64,000 nucleotides of DNA from Microlunatus panaciterrae (GCF_016907535.1 NZ_JAFBCF010000001.1:2914001-2978000); one strand, 5' to 3'; shown: positions 18,620 through 27,484, counted from the first letter of the stretch. The notes: a model not told the origin generated them from the letters alone. Made by a program: numbers and translations.

Positions 18620-19789
18620 GTGACCGACTTCACCGATCTCTACACCCCCACCGAGGAGCACCGGGCCTTCCGAGCGGCGGTGCGTGAGGTGTGCGAAGCC
18701 AAGGTGGCCCCGAACGCGGCCGAGGCCGACGAGACCGGGGAGTTCCCCAAGGCCTCCTACGAGGCGCTGCGGGCGGCGGACTTCCACGCCCCCCACATCC
18801 CGGAGGAGTATGACGGCGTCGGTGCCGATGCGCTGGCCACCGTGATCGTGATCGAAGAGGTGGCCCGGGCCTGCGCCGCCAGCTCACTCATCCCGGCGGT
18901 CAACAAGCTCGGAACCCTGCCGATCATCCTGGCCGGTTCGGCCGAGCTCAGGCAGAAGTATCTTCCACCGGTGGCGAGCGGGGACGCCATGTTCTCCTAC
19001 TGCCTGTCCGAACCGGAGGCGGGCTCGGACGCCGTGTCGATGACCACCCGCGCCGTCGCCGACGGTGACGGCTACCTGCTGAACGGGGTGAAGCGCTGGA
19101 TCACCAACGCCGGCCTCTCGGACTTCTACACCGTCTTCGCCGTCACCGACCCCGGAGCACGGTCCAAGGGGATCAGCGCCTTCGTGGTCGAGAAGGCCGA
19201 CGACGGGGTCTCGTTCGGTGCCCCGGAGAAGAAGCTCGGCATCAAGGGCTCTCCGACCCGCGAGGTGTACTTCGACAACGTCCGCATTCCGGCCGACCGG
19301 ATGATCGGCGCTCCGGGCACGGGGTTCGGTACGGCGATGCGGACCCTCGACCACACCCGGGTCACCATCGCCGCGCAGGCGGTCGGGATCGCGCAGGGCG
19401 CGCTGGACTATGCCCTCGGCTACGTTCAGGAGCGCAAGCAGTTCGGCAAGGCGATCGCCGAGTTCCAGGGTCTGCAGTTCATGCTCGCCGACATGGGGAT
19501 GAAGCTCGAGGCGGCCCGCCAGCTGACCTACGCCGCCGCCGCCAAGTCGCAGCGCGGCGATGCCGACCTGACCTACTTCGGCGCCGCCGCCAAGTGCTTC
19601 GCCTCCGATGTGGCGATGGAGATCACCACCGATGCGGTCCAGCTGCTCGGTGGCTATGGCTACACCCGCGACTACCCGGTCGAGCGGATGATGCGGGACG
19701 CCAAGATCACCCAGATCTACGAGGGCACCAACCAGGTCCAGCGAATCGTGATGGCCCGTCAGCTGCTGGCCGGACTGCCGACGAACTAG
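18620..19789 (+). CDS. Acyl-CoA dehydrogenase
   Basis: 389 aa, GTG start 6 bases after a TACCCT box. Signatures: [17 protein letters not shown] (FAD/substrate loop), [16 protein letters not shown], and [20 protein letters not shown] followed by [17 protein letters not shown], with the catalytic base E368 in YEGTNQ. Position and length match short- or branched-chain acyl-CoA dehydrogenases of the FadE25/Bcd type. It catalyses FAD-dependent alpha,beta-desaturation of acyl-CoA in the cytoplasm, passing electrons to ETF. It follows the purK-purE region in many actinobacteria. Confidence 0.95.
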   Translation: MTDFTDLYTPTEEHRAFRAAVREVCEAKVAPNAAEADETGEFPKASYEALRAADFHAPHIPEEYDGVGADALATVIVIEEVARACAASSLIPAVNKLGTLPIILAGSAELRQKYLPPVASGDAMFSYCLSEPEAGSDAVSMTTRAVADGDGYLLNGVKRWITNAGLSDFYTVFAVTDPGARSKGISAFVVEKADDGVSFGAPEKKLGIKGSPTREVYFDNVRIPADRMIGAPGTGFGTAMRTLDHTRVTIAAQAVGIAQGALDYALGYVQERKQFGKAIAEFQGLQFMLADMGMKLEAARQLTYAAAAKSQRGDADLTYFGAAAKCFASDVAMEITTDAVQLLGGYGYTRDYPVERMMRDAKITQIYEGTNQVQRIVMARQLLAGLPTN

Positions 19790-19810
19790 TCCCGCCCCTG
19801 AAGCGCGTCC

Positions 19811-19962
19811 CACCGTTCGCGGTACGCCCGTGACCCCCGTCCGGCCGTTCGCGTTTCGCTTCACGCGCGTCTGGCCGTTCGCGTTTTGCGTTACGCGCGT
19901 CCGAGCGTTGGCGTTTCGCGTTACGCGCGTCTGGCCGTTCGCAGTACGCCCGTTCGCTCGCG
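19811..19962. repeat. 30-base GC-rich tandem repeat, about five units
   Basis: Units start at 19843, 19873, 19903 and 19933 with a 30-base period, plus a related unit near 19811 (32 bases earlier). The consensus is close to GGCCGTTCGCGTTTCGCGTT followed by ACGCGCGTCT. Units differ at a few positions. The period is a multiple of three, so open frames cross it, but the implied protein is an Arg/Phe/Thr/Val repeat with no start signal. Treat as non-coding. Confidence 0.85.
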
Positions 19963-19990
19963 ACGCGGGTGCGTCCCCCGTGCGCGCTCC

Positions 19991-20371
19991 ACCTCACCCG
20001 GTCGAAAACTCGACAGAACGCGACTTTTGCGGGCCTTTGGGGCCAGAACGGCGATGGAACTCGCGTTCTGATGAGTTTTCGACCGAGCGGGACAGGCCGG
20101 GCTGCCTGATTGCGCCTGGGGCGCCGTCCACCCACCTCACCCGGTCGAAAACTCGACAGAACGCGACTTTTGCGGGCTATTGGGGCCAGAACGGCGATGG
20201 AACTCGCGTTCTGATGAGTTTTCGACCGAGCGGGACAGGCCGGGCTGCCTGATCGCGTCTGGGGCGCCGTCCACCCACCTCGCCCGGTCGAAAACTCGAC
20301 AGAACGCGACTTTTGCGGGCCTTTGAGGCCAAAACGGCGATGGAACTCGCGTTCTGATGAGTTTTCGTACG
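19991..20371. repeat. 143-base tandem array of hairpin-forming units (2.7 copies)
   Basis: Units begin at 19991, 20134 and 20277, with only scattered substitutions between them. Each holds a 25-base inverted repeat with one 2-base mismatch: left arms 20000-20024, 20143-20167, 20286-20310; right arms 20061-20085, 20204-20228, 20347-20371. The loop is 36 bases. The third unit degenerates after GAGTTTTCG (around 20367), where the array stops. Arms contain GGTCGAAAACTC and CAGAACGCGA. No gene is supported here. Confidence 0.9.
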
Positions 20372-20605
20372 GGCGGGGCCGCGGAACGGGCGGGGCCGCC
20401 GTACGGACGGGGCCGCGGGAGGGGCGGGACAGGGAACGGGCGGGACAGGGAACGGACGGGACCGCGGTAAGGGCGGGACAGGGAACGGGACGGGGCCACC
20501 GGGCGACGGGCACAGGGCGACCGGCGCAAGGACCGGGCCACAGGGCCAGGGGCAGGACGGCGGTCCTAGGGCGACGGGCAGCGGGCGCCAGGGGCCGCAG
20601 CCGTC
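20372..20605. repeat. G-rich low-complexity tract
   Basis: About 230 bases built from short imperfect tandem units such as GGGCGGGGCCGC and GGGCGGGACAGGGAAC on the plus strand. Many closely spaced runs of three or four G give clear quadruplex-forming potential on that strand. I see no gene. It separates the hairpin array from the 3-prime end of the LCP gene. Confidence 0.7.
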
Positions 20606-20620
20606 GCCTGCTCGGGACGC

Positions 20621-21886
20621 CTACTTCTTGGCGAACTTCTTCAAGTTCGAGGTGTCTCCGCGGGCGATGTCGCCGAACATCTCCTTCGCCTGCTGCTGGT
20701 CCCAGAGCACCGCCGACCCTGCGGAGGTGGAGGCGTTCGGGTCCGAGATCGGCACCGTCAGGGTCAGCCCCGTGCCGTTCGACACCTTCCGCATCCCCAG
20801 CGCCAGGGTGACCAGCTGGCGGGCCGAGGTCTTCTCGCCGAGCGTCACCGACTCTGCTGCGGCGTTGTTCAGCTGCCAGTACCGGACGGGGTTGAGCACT
20901 GAGGCGGGGGAGGCACCCTTCTTCACCATGGCCGACAGCATCGCCCGCTGGCGCTCCACCCGCCCGAGGTCGCCGCGCGGGTCGGCCTTGCGCATCCGCA
21001 CGTAGCCCAGCGCGTCGGCACCGGCCAGGTTGTGGCAACCCTTCTTCAGGTTGAGATGGGAGTCCTTGTCCTTGATCGCCTTGGGCAGGCACATCCGGAT
21101 GCCACCGAGCGCGTCGATGACGTTGACGAAACCACCGAAGCCAACCTCCACGTAGCCGTCGACCCGCAGACCCGTGTTCTGCTCCACGGTGTTGACCAGC
21201 AGCTTCGGGCCACCGAAGGAGTAGGCGGCGTTGATCTTGTTCCGGCCGTTGTCCGGGATCGGTACGAACGAGTCGCGGGGGATGGAGATCAGCACGGGGT
21301 CACCACCGACCGGGACGTACATCAGCATGATGGTGTCGGTGCGCCCGCCCGCGGTTCTGCCGGTGCCGAGCTTCTTGCGCTCCGCCTTGGTCAGGCCCTC
21401 CCGCGAGTCCGATCCCACCAGCAGGATCGTGGTGCCGGGCTGGTCGGGGGGCCGGGCGCCGTCGGGTGCCTCGTCGACCCGGCTGACCTTGCTCCAGGCG
21501 TACACCGGGACGGCGACCAGACCCACCACGAAGACGAGCAGCAGGATGCCGAGGGCCCGGAAGGTGGTGCGGACCGGGTGGCGCCGCTTGCCCGGCGTGG
21601 GAACGGGCACCCCACCGCCTCCGGGCGGCGGGCCCTGTGGAGGGAGGCCACCGCCGCCCTGCCAGCCCCCGCTCCGCGGACCCTGCTGAGGAGGCCGGGA
21701 CGCAGCCGGACCAGGCTGCTGTGTGTGTCGGGGGTCACGTACCGGCGGCTGGACCGCCGTCGACGGCCCCGCCGCAGCCTCATCGGCCGGCATCGGCGGC
21801 AGCACCCGGGTGTGCTCCGGCTCGTTGTTCTCCGGCTCTGGACGGCGATAGAGCCAGTCGAGGTCGTCGTTTCGGCTGGTGGCCAT
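20621..21886 (-). CDS. LCP (LytR-CpsA-Psr) family cell-wall glycopolymer ligase
   Basis: 421 aa, ATG start 8 bases after a TAAAGT box. A ~100-residue cytoplasmic Pro/Gly-rich segment precedes one membrane helix (about 109-131). The LCP domain is outside the membrane: ILLVGSDSREGL, GRTDTIMLMYVPVGGDPV, LISIPRDSFVPIP (the conserved Arg-Asp), NKINAAYSFGGP and ALGYVRMRKADPRGDLGR (the R-x-x-x-D-x-x-R phosphate-binding end). LCP proteins move polyprenyl-linked glycopolymers onto peptidoglycan. A second LCP gene is divergent, 132 bases away. Confidence 0.92.
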   Translation of the reverse strand: MATSRNDDLDWLYRRPEPENNEPEHTRVLPPMPADEAAAGPSTAVQPPVRDPRHTQQPGPAASRPPQQGPRSGGWQGGGGLPPQGPPPGGGGVPVPTPGKRRHPVRTTFRALGILLLVFVVGLVAVPVYAWSKVSRVDEAPDGARPPDQPGTTILLVGSDSREGLTKAERKKLGTGRTAGGRTDTIMLMYVPVGGDPVLISIPRDSFVPIPDNGRNKINAAYSFGGPKLLVNTVEQNTGLRVDGYVEVGFGGFVNVIDALGGIRMCLPKAIKDKDSHLNLKKGCHNLAGADALGYVRMRKADPRGDLGRVERQRAMLSAMVKKGASPASVLNPVRYWQLNNAAAESVTLGEKTSARQLVTLALGMRKVSNGTGLTLTVPISDPNASTSAGSAVLWDQQQAKEMFGDIARGDTSNLKKFAKK

Positions 21887-21894
21887 GGATCGAG

Positions 21895-21900
21895 ACTTTA
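21895..21900 (-). promoter_or_regulatory. -10 box, first LCP gene
   Basis: TAAAGT on the minus strand, 8 bases before ATG 21886. Confidence 0.6.
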
Positions 21901-22018
21901 CCCGCCCTAAACCAGTCGGTGCCCGGCGTGGCGGACCCAGCCGGGCCAAAACCGGCAGACATACTGACGAAGGTCTCCCCGGAGATCCCTTCCCCCATCG
22001 CACGTCGAAAGGCCCCAG

Positions 22019-23557
22019 GTGTCGCAACGCGCCGTGGATGCACGCGCTGCCGGATCAGCGCCGCATGCCGCCCAGGATCGCAGTGCCCAGCACCGCAGCG
22101 ACCGGATCAAGCTCCGGCGCGCTCTGACCTACCTCGGGATGACCCTGGTGCTCCCCGGCTCGGCCCAGCTGTCGGCTGGCAACGCGCGGCTGGGTCGGCT
22201 GGCGCTCCGGGTCTGGGCCGGGCTGTGGACGGTCGCTGTGCTGTTCGGGGTGCTGGCGCTGACCTGGCGCAGTGGCGCGGTGGGGCTGCTGACCTTCCCG
22301 CCGACACTGCGCGTGCTCCAGGTGTGCCTGATCGCCCTCGGCATCGGCTGGGGTGCGCTGCTGCTGGACGCCTGGCGGATCGCCCGGCCACCCGAGCTGG
22401 CCCGGCAGCACCGCCTCGGTTTCGCGGTCCTCAACCTGGCCCTGGTCGGTCTGGTCGTCGGCGGCCTGCTCGCCGGCGCCTCGATCGTGTCGTCCCAGCG
22501 GGATTTCATGGCCAGTGTCTTCGCCGGCGGCGGCGACAAACACGCCAAGGACGGCCGGATCAACGTGCTGCTGCTGGGCGGCGACGCCGGTAAGACCCGG
22601 GTCGGGCTCCGGCCCGACAGCCTCACCGTCGCCAGCATCGACGCCGAGACCGGCCGGACCGTCCTGCTGAGCCTGCCCCGCAACATGGAGGACGTACCGT
22701 TCCCCGCCTACTCGCCGCTGCACAAGGTGTTCCCCAAGGGCTACACCTGCGCCGACCACTCCTGCATGCTGAACGCTGTCTACACCTACGCCAGCGAGCA
22801 CAAGGACCTCTACCCCGGAGTCAAGGACCCGGGCGTGCAGGCCACCAAGGAGGCGGTCGAGGGAGTCACCGGCCTGAAGGTGAACTACTACGCCATGATC
22901 GACCTGAAGGGCTTCCAGTCGCTGATCGACGCCGTTGGCGGCATCACCCTCGACATCAACAAGCGGATCCCCATCGGGGGTGGGTCGACCGAGGTGAAGC
23001 ACTACATCGAGCCCGGCAAGGGCGTGAAACTGGACGGCTTCCACGCGCTGTGGTTCGCGCGTTCCCGGCACGACTCGTCCGACTACGAGCGGATGGTACG
23101 GCAGAAGTGCGTGATGAACGCCATGCTCAACCAGCTCGACCCGATGACCGTGCTGACCAAGTTCAACCAGATCGCTGCCGCCGGCAAGGAGATCGTCGAG
23201 ACCGACGTTCCCAGCTCCGAGATCAGCACCCTGATGGACCTGGCCCTCAAGGCGCGACAACTGCCCGTCTCCAGCGTCGCCTTCGTGCCGCCGCTGGTCT
23301 ATCCGGGCAATCCCAAGTTCGACGTGGTCCGGGCCACGGTGCAGAAGAAGATCGTTCAATCCGAGGCCGCCGACAGCGGCGAGCCGACCACCCAGCCCAA
23401 GGCCAAGCCGGCCGGCGCCACCAGCGCACCCAGCGGCTCCGCCGACTCTACCCCCGCCACCAAGCCGACGAAGAAGAGCGCGGAGTCGACTGCCAGCGAC
23501 GCTCCCTACTCCGGGTCCGAGACCAGCGACCTCGAGAATGTCTGCCACGCCTCCTGA
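22019..23557 (+). CDS. LCP family protein with a multi-helix N-terminus
   Basis: 512 aa, GTG start. Unlike the neighbour, it has about four hydrophobic segments (roughly 35-50, 60-82, 95-115, 138-160) before the LCP domain (NVLLLGGDAGKTRVGLRPDS, LLSLPRNMEDVPF, VNYYAMIDLKGFQSLIDAV, ALWFARSRHDSSDYERM). The closing tail is Ser/Thr/Lys/Pro-rich (about 445-505). This multi-helix architecture is known in actinobacterial LCP proteins. Likely role: attachment of a wall glycopolymer. It is followed 45 bases later by a GT2 gene, possibly in the same pathway. Confidence 0.9.
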   Translation: MSQRAVDARAAGSAPHAAQDRSAQHRSDRIKLRRALTYLGMTLVLPGSAQLSAGNARLGRLALRVWAGLWTVAVLFGVLALTWRSGAVGLLTFPPTLRVLQVCLIALGIGWGALLLDAWRIARPPELARQHRLGFAVLNLALVGLVVGGLLAGASIVSSQRDFMASVFAGGGDKHAKDGRINVLLLGGDAGKTRVGLRPDSLTVASIDAETGRTVLLSLPRNMEDVPFPAYSPLHKVFPKGYTCADHSCMLNAVYTYASEHKDLYPGVKDPGVQATKEAVEGVTGLKVNYYAMIDLKGFQSLIDAVGGITLDINKRIPIGGGSTEVKHYIEPGKGVKLDGFHALWFARSRHDSSDYERMVRQKCVMNAMLNQLDPMTVLTKFNQIAAAGKEIVETDVPSSEISTLMDLALKARQLPVSSVAFVPPLVYPGNPKFDVVRATVQKKIVQSEAADSGEPTTQPKAKPAGATSAPSGSADSTPATKPTKKSAESTASDAPYSGSETSDLENVCHAS

Positions 23558-23589
23558 CGTGCAGCCGAGGCTCCAGAGCCGGCTCAGGG

Positions 23590-23595
23590 CAGAAT
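23590..23595 (+). promoter_or_regulatory. -10 box, GT2 gene
   Basis: CAGAAT, 7 bases before ATG 23603. Confidence 0.5.
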
Positions 23596-23602
23596 GTCGG
23601 CC

Positions 23603-24667
23603 ATGACCTCGACCTCCTCGCGGCCCGCCGAGAGCTCTGACTCTCCGACGACGATGCCGCCGGTCAGTGTGGTGATGCCGGTTCTCAACGAGGAACGGCA
23701 CCTGGCCGCGGCCGTCGGTCGGGTGCTCGACCAGCACTACCCGGGTGAGCTGGAGGTGATCATGGCGGTCGGCCCCAGCTCGGACCGGACCGCGGAGATC
23801 GCCGCCGGGCTGGCCGCAGCCGACCCTCGGCTGCGGGTGGTCGAGAACCCCGCCGGCCGGACCCCGCACGCCCTGAACCTGGCCATCGCGGCGGCCAGTC
23901 ACGACATCATCGTCCGGGTCGACGGGCACGGCGAGCTCACCGACGGCTACATCGAGCGGGCGGTCCAGCTGCTGGGGCGGACCGGCGCGGCCAACGTCGG
24001 GGGAGTGATGGACGCTCAGGGCCAGTCCCCGTTCGAAGAGGCGGTCGCCTGTGCCTACACCAGCCGGCTCGGGCTCGGCGGCTCGACCTTCCACCACGAG
24101 GACAGCCCGGAGGGCCCGGCCGACACGGTCTTCCTCGGGGTCTTCCGCAAGGAGGCGCTGACCAGGGTCGGCGGCTTCGACGAGACGATGCACAGGGCGC
24201 AGGACTGGGAGCTGAACTACCGGCTGCGACGCGGCGGAGAGACGGTGTGGTTCTCGCCGGAGCTGAAGGTCACCTACCGGCCGCGGTCGAGTCTGAAGGC
24301 TCTCGTCTCGCAGTTCTACGAAACCGGGAAGTGGCGTCGCGAGGTGGTCCGGCGCTATCCCGAGACGGCGGGCAGCCGCTATCTGGCTCCTCCGGTGATG
24401 GTGGTGGGTGTCGGCGTCGGTACGTTGGCCGGTCTGCTCGGCACGGTGCTGGGCAGGTCGTGGCTGAGGCTGGGACTGCTGGCGCCGCTGGGCTACCTGG
24501 TGCTGGTCGTACTCGGCGCCGCCACGGCCCGCCGCACGCTGAGCCCGGCTGCCCGAGCGCGGCTGCCGCTGGTCTATGCAGCCATGCACTTCGCCTGGGG
24601 CCTGGGCTTCCTCGTCGGCCTGCCGCAAGGGCTGCGCCGGCCGCCTCCACCGCGTCGCGCCGGCTGA
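23603..24667 (+). CDS. Glycosyltransferase family 2, ExoA-like
   Basis: 354 aa from ATG 23603, 7 bases after a CAGAAT box; an ATG at 23594 lies inside that box. GT-A fold: VSVVMPVLNEERHLAAAVGR, VIMAVGPSSDRTAEIA, HDIIVRVDGHGELTDGYI (DxD-like VDGH), GVFRKEALTRVGGFDE and RAQDWELNYRLRRGGETV. C-terminal membrane helices at about 265-285, 292-312 and 330-348 anchor it. It resembles succinoglycan glucosyltransferase ExoA. Donor and acceptor are unknown; the LCP neighbours suggest a wall polymer. Confidence 0.88.
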   Translation: MTSTSSRPAESSDSPTTMPPVSVVMPVLNEERHLAAAVGRVLDQHYPGELEVIMAVGPSSDRTAEIAAGLAAADPRLRVVENPAGRTPHALNLAIAAASHDIIVRVDGHGELTDGYIERAVQLLGRTGAANVGGVMDAQGQSPFEEAVACAYTSRLGLGGSTFHHEDSPEGPADTVFLGVFRKEALTRVGGFDETMHRAQDWELNYRLRRGGETVWFSPELKVTYRPRSSLKALVSQFYETGKWRREVVRRYPETAGSRYLAPPVMVVGVGVGTLAGLLGTVLGRSWLRLGLLAPLGYLVLVVLGAATARRTLSPAARARLPLVYAAMHFAWGLGFLVGLPQGLRRPPPPRRAG

Positions 24668-24800
24668 ACGAGTCTGCCCGCCGGGACCACCCAGGCCGTG
24701 ATCAAGTTGTGTCCAGGCGGCACTATCGGGCCGCCGTCAGGGGTCCCTACTGTGAGCGCATAGCGCGCACATCGACCAGGGATCGCCGCGCACAGGGTTT

Positions 24801-24835
24801 GGGGGATCAATGTTGTCTGGGGGATCAGGCTTGTC
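24801..24835 (+). repeat. Tandem 18-base duplication across the hydrolase start
   Basis: GGGGGATCA-ATG-TTGTC (24801-24817) and GGGGGATCA-GGC-TTGTC (24819-24835). The first copy contains the start codon of the secreted hydrolase; the second encodes residues 4-9. A short slippage-type duplication. Confidence 0.7.
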
Positions 24836-26636
24836 CGAGCGATCAGGGCGAGCACGACGACTTCTACGCACTCTCGCGGTGGCGACCGCGCTCACCTTGG
24901 CGACCGGGTCGGCCCTGCTGTCCGCGCCCACCGCCACCGCACTGACCGGATCGGCGAAGACCTCGAAGGTGGAGGCCAGACGCGTCGACTCGGTCAAGAC
25001 CCCGCGCTTGGGCTGGTACACCTGCTACTCCTATGCCCAGTGCGCCATCGTCAAGCTTCCCCGCGACTACGACCACCCCAACGGGACCAAGGTCGAGGTG
25101 GCCCTGCTGCGGGTGAAGGCCCGTGACCAGCGGCACAAGATCGGCAGCCTCTTCGTCAACCCCGGCGGTCCCGGTGGTTCGGCCACCGAGCTCGCCTACA
25201 ACGCACCTTCGTTCCTGGGCAGCGACATCCTGGACCGCTTCGACATTGTGGGGATGGACCCGCGGGGGACCAACTTCAGCGACCAGGTCGCCTGTTTCCC
25301 CGACGCCGGCAAGCAGGCGACGGTGCTGGCCGACCTGTCGATTCCATTCCCCGTGACCTCAGCCGAGGAGCACGCCTTCATCCGCGGGTCGAAGCGGCTG
25401 GGCCGCGCCTGCTCCAGCGCCGGCCGACCGCTCTCGGCCTCGATGTCCACTGCCGAGGTGGCCCGCGATATGGACGTGATCAGGAGGGCGGTCGGCGACA
25501 GGCGGCTGACCTATCTCGGCTTCTCTTACGGCACCTACCTTGGCCAGGTCTACGCCAACCTGTTCCCCGACCGGGTGCGCGCGCTGGCTATCGACGGCGT
25601 GGTCGACCCGGTCGCCTGGGCGGGCACCCGCAGCACCCGGAACCGGCCGGAGACCGACCGGATCCGCTCCGCCGACGGCGCGACCAAGGCGCTGCACGAG
25701 ATCCTGGTGCGCTGCGACCGGGCTGGTGGGACGCGCTGCAGCTTCGCCCCCGGCAACCCGGTGGCCAACTTCGACCTGATCGCCCGCCGGCTGAGAAGCA
25801 AGCCGCTGGTGGAGACCGATCCGTTCACCGGGGAGGTGTTCCGGTTCGGCTACGCCGAGCTGGTCTCGTCCGTCCTCGGAATGCTGTACGACCCGATGGG
25901 CTACGCCTACATCAGCGACATGCTGTCGCAGTTGATCATCATGACCGAGCCGCCGGCGGCGACGGCGAAGGCCGCGTCGGTCCGGAAGGCCGCAGCGAAA
26001 CGCAGAGCCACGGCCACCCGGCGGTTGGTCAAGATCCTCGACCGGCAACGCCAACAGGCCAAGCCCAGGCAGATCGACCCGGGTCGGACCCTGACCTCGC
26101 GCTTCGGCTTCCCGTACGACAACTCGCTGGAGGCGTTCACGACGGTGCTGTGCACCGACTCGGTCAACCCGATCAGCGCCGAGTCCTGGCCGGCAGCGGC
26201 CGACGCCGCCGATCGGCGGGCCAAATACTTCGGTCGCGCCTGGATCTGGTCATCGGCTCCGTGTGCCCGGCGCACCTGGACAGCAGGAGACGAGGACGGC
26301 TATCACGGACCGTTCAACCGTGCCACCCTCGGGCCAGTGCTGGTCGTCGGCAACCTGTGGGACCCGGCGACCAACTTCGCGGGCGCCCGCAAGGCGGCCG
26401 CGCTGCTGCCGAACAGCCGGCTGCTGACCAGCGACAGCTGGGGTCACACCGCCTACGGAACCTCCGCGTGCGTGACGACGGCGATGGAAAGCTTCCTGCT
26501 CAAGGTCCGACTGCCGGCCCGGGGCAAGCGCTGCGTCGGCGACATCCAGCCGTTCCGCGACGACACCGGCAACGGCAGCGGCTCGGTGCAGAGGCTCCTG
26601 CGGCCGGTCGGCCGCATCACCCCGCTGGGCGGCTGA
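24810..26636 (+). CDS. Secreted alpha/beta-hydrolase, tripeptidyl-aminopeptidase-like
   Basis: 608 aa. A twin-basic signal peptide region (RSGRARRLLR, a hydrophobic stretch, then SAPTATA, cleavage near residue 45) directs export. The mature protein has the SlpD/SlpE-type (peptidase S33) layout: SLFVNPGGPGGSATE (oxyanion loop), DIVGMDPRGTNFS, YLGFSYGTYLGQVYANLF (nucleophile S239), and the C-terminal domain VLVVGNLWDPATNF (D518) and SWGHTAYGTSACV (H546). Such enzymes release short peptides from N-termini. The ATG lies in a duplicated 18-base segment. The gene ends 53 bases before the convergent GntR gene. Confidence 0.9.
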   Translation: MLSGGSGLSERSGRARRLLRTLAVATALTLATGSALLSAPTATALTGSAKTSKVEARRVDSVKTPRLGWYTCYSYAQCAIVKLPRDYDHPNGTKVEVALLRVKARDQRHKIGSLFVNPGGPGGSATELAYNAPSFLGSDILDRFDIVGMDPRGTNFSDQVACFPDAGKQATVLADLSIPFPVTSAEEHAFIRGSKRLGRACSSAGRPLSASMSTAEVARDMDVIRRAVGDRRLTYLGFSYGTYLGQVYANLFPDRVRALAIDGVVDPVAWAGTRSTRNRPETDRIRSADGATKALHEILVRCDRAGGTRCSFAPGNPVANFDLIARRLRSKPLVETDPFTGEVFRFGYAELVSSVLGMLYDPMGYAYISDMLSQLIIMTEPPAATAKAASVRKAAAKRRATATRRLVKILDRQRQQAKPRQIDPGRTLTSRFGFPYDNSLEAFTTVLCTDSVNPISAESWPAAADAADRRAKYFGRAWIWSSAPCARRTWTAGDEDGYHGPFNRATLGPVLVVGNLWDPATNFAGARKAAALLPNSRLLTSDSWGHTAYGTSACVTTAMESFLLKVRLPARGKRCVGDIQPFRDDTGNGSGSVQRLLRPVGRITPLGG

Positions 26637-26689
26637 CCGGTCCGGTCCGCGCCGGCCTCTCGCGGGTCGAGTCGCGGGTTCAGCGCGGC

Positions 26690-27436
26690 TCAGGGGACCA
26701 GCGAGATCTCCAGCGAGTAGTGCGAAGCCCGGTAGACGTGGTGGCCCATCTCGACGAACCGCCCTGCGTCGTCGTAGACGGTGCGCTCGGCGGTGAGGCA
26801 GGCGGCCGGCTCGGTCTCGTCCAGCAACGTCGCCTCCTCTTCAGTCATCAGCCGGGCGCGGACCGACTGGTGCGCCACCCTAAGGTTGACGCCGCGGCTG
26901 CGCAGCGCCGCATACAAACCGGCGTTCTCGAGGATGCTCGCGGTCAGCTCGAACCGGACCGGGAGATAGTTGGTGAGGATCGCGATCGGAGTGCCGTCCG
27001 CGCTGCGGAGCCGGCGGACCTTGACGAACCTGCCATCGGGAGCGGACGTCAACAGGGTGGCCAGCACGTCCTCGTCGATGTCCTCGGAGAACTCCAGCAG
27101 CCGGGTGGACGGCTTCTTGCCCGTCTTCACCAGATCGTCGAAGAGGCTGCTGAGCTTCGTGTCCCGGCTGATCCGCGGATGCAGGACCTGAGTCCCGACC
27201 CCCCGCTTGCGGACCACCAGCCCCTTCCTGGTCAGCTCCTGGATCGCCTGCCGCGCCGTCGGCCGGGCCAGCCCCAGCCGGCTGGTCAGTGAGAGCTCAT
27301 TCTCCAGCCGATCACCCGGCACCAGGTGCCCGTCGGTGATCGCCGCCTCGATCGCCTGGGCGAGCTGATGATAGAGCGGGACCGGACTGCTGCGGTCCAG
27401 CACCACGTCGATCTCCTTGGGTACGGTGCGATCCAT
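26690..27436 (-). CDS. GntR/HutC family regulator, probable inositol-cluster repressor
   Basis: 248 aa. The N-terminal winged helix (about 15-80) contains VPLYHQLAQAIEAAI, LENELSLTSRLGLARPTARQ and GLVVRKRGVGTQV. A UTRA effector domain (about 95-245) follows. It is divergent from the iolC operon, with two inverted repeats in the intergenic region. The position strongly suggests it controls inositol genes and itself, but the effector is not proven by sequence. Confidence 0.9.
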   Translation of the reverse strand: MDRTVPKEIDVVLDRSSPVPLYHQLAQAIEAAITDGHLVPGDRLENELSLTSRLGLARPTARQAIQELTRKGLVVRKRGVGTQVLHPRISRDTKLSSLFDDLVKTGKKPSTRLLEFSEDIDEDVLATLLTSAPDGRFVKVRRLRSADGTPIAILTNYLPVRFELTASILENAGLYAALRSRGVNLRVAHQSVRARLMTEEEATLLDETEPAACLTAERTVYDDAGRFVEMGHHVYRASHYSLEISLVP

Positions 27437-27443
27437 GTCACAA

Positions 27444-27473
27444 CTCTAGTGGGAGCTGACCGCACCACTAGAG
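27444..27473. promoter_or_regulatory. Inverted repeat, candidate GntR operator
   Basis: CTCTAGTGG (27444-27452) and CCACTAGAG (27465-27473), 12 bases apart, starting 8 bases upstream of the regulator ATG. The position over the regulator promoter/leader suggests autoregulation. Confidence 0.5.
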
Positions 27474-27484
27474 CAACTATTGAT

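Noticed and set aside
19991-20371. Possible CRISPR array
   Set aside because: The whole 143-base unit repeats, including what would be spacers; there is no short direct repeat with variable spacers and no cas gene.
19707-21092. Minus-strand open frame crossing the repeat array and the LCP 3-prime end
   Set aside because: It stays open only because the repeats lack stops in that frame; it encodes repeated copies of one hairpin and ends inside the acyl-CoA dehydrogenase gene.
22055-24628. Minus-strand open frame of 857 codons across the second LCP and GT2 genes
   Set aside because: It is antisense to two genes with clear motifs; the translation is Gln/Arg/His/Gly-rich with no domain.
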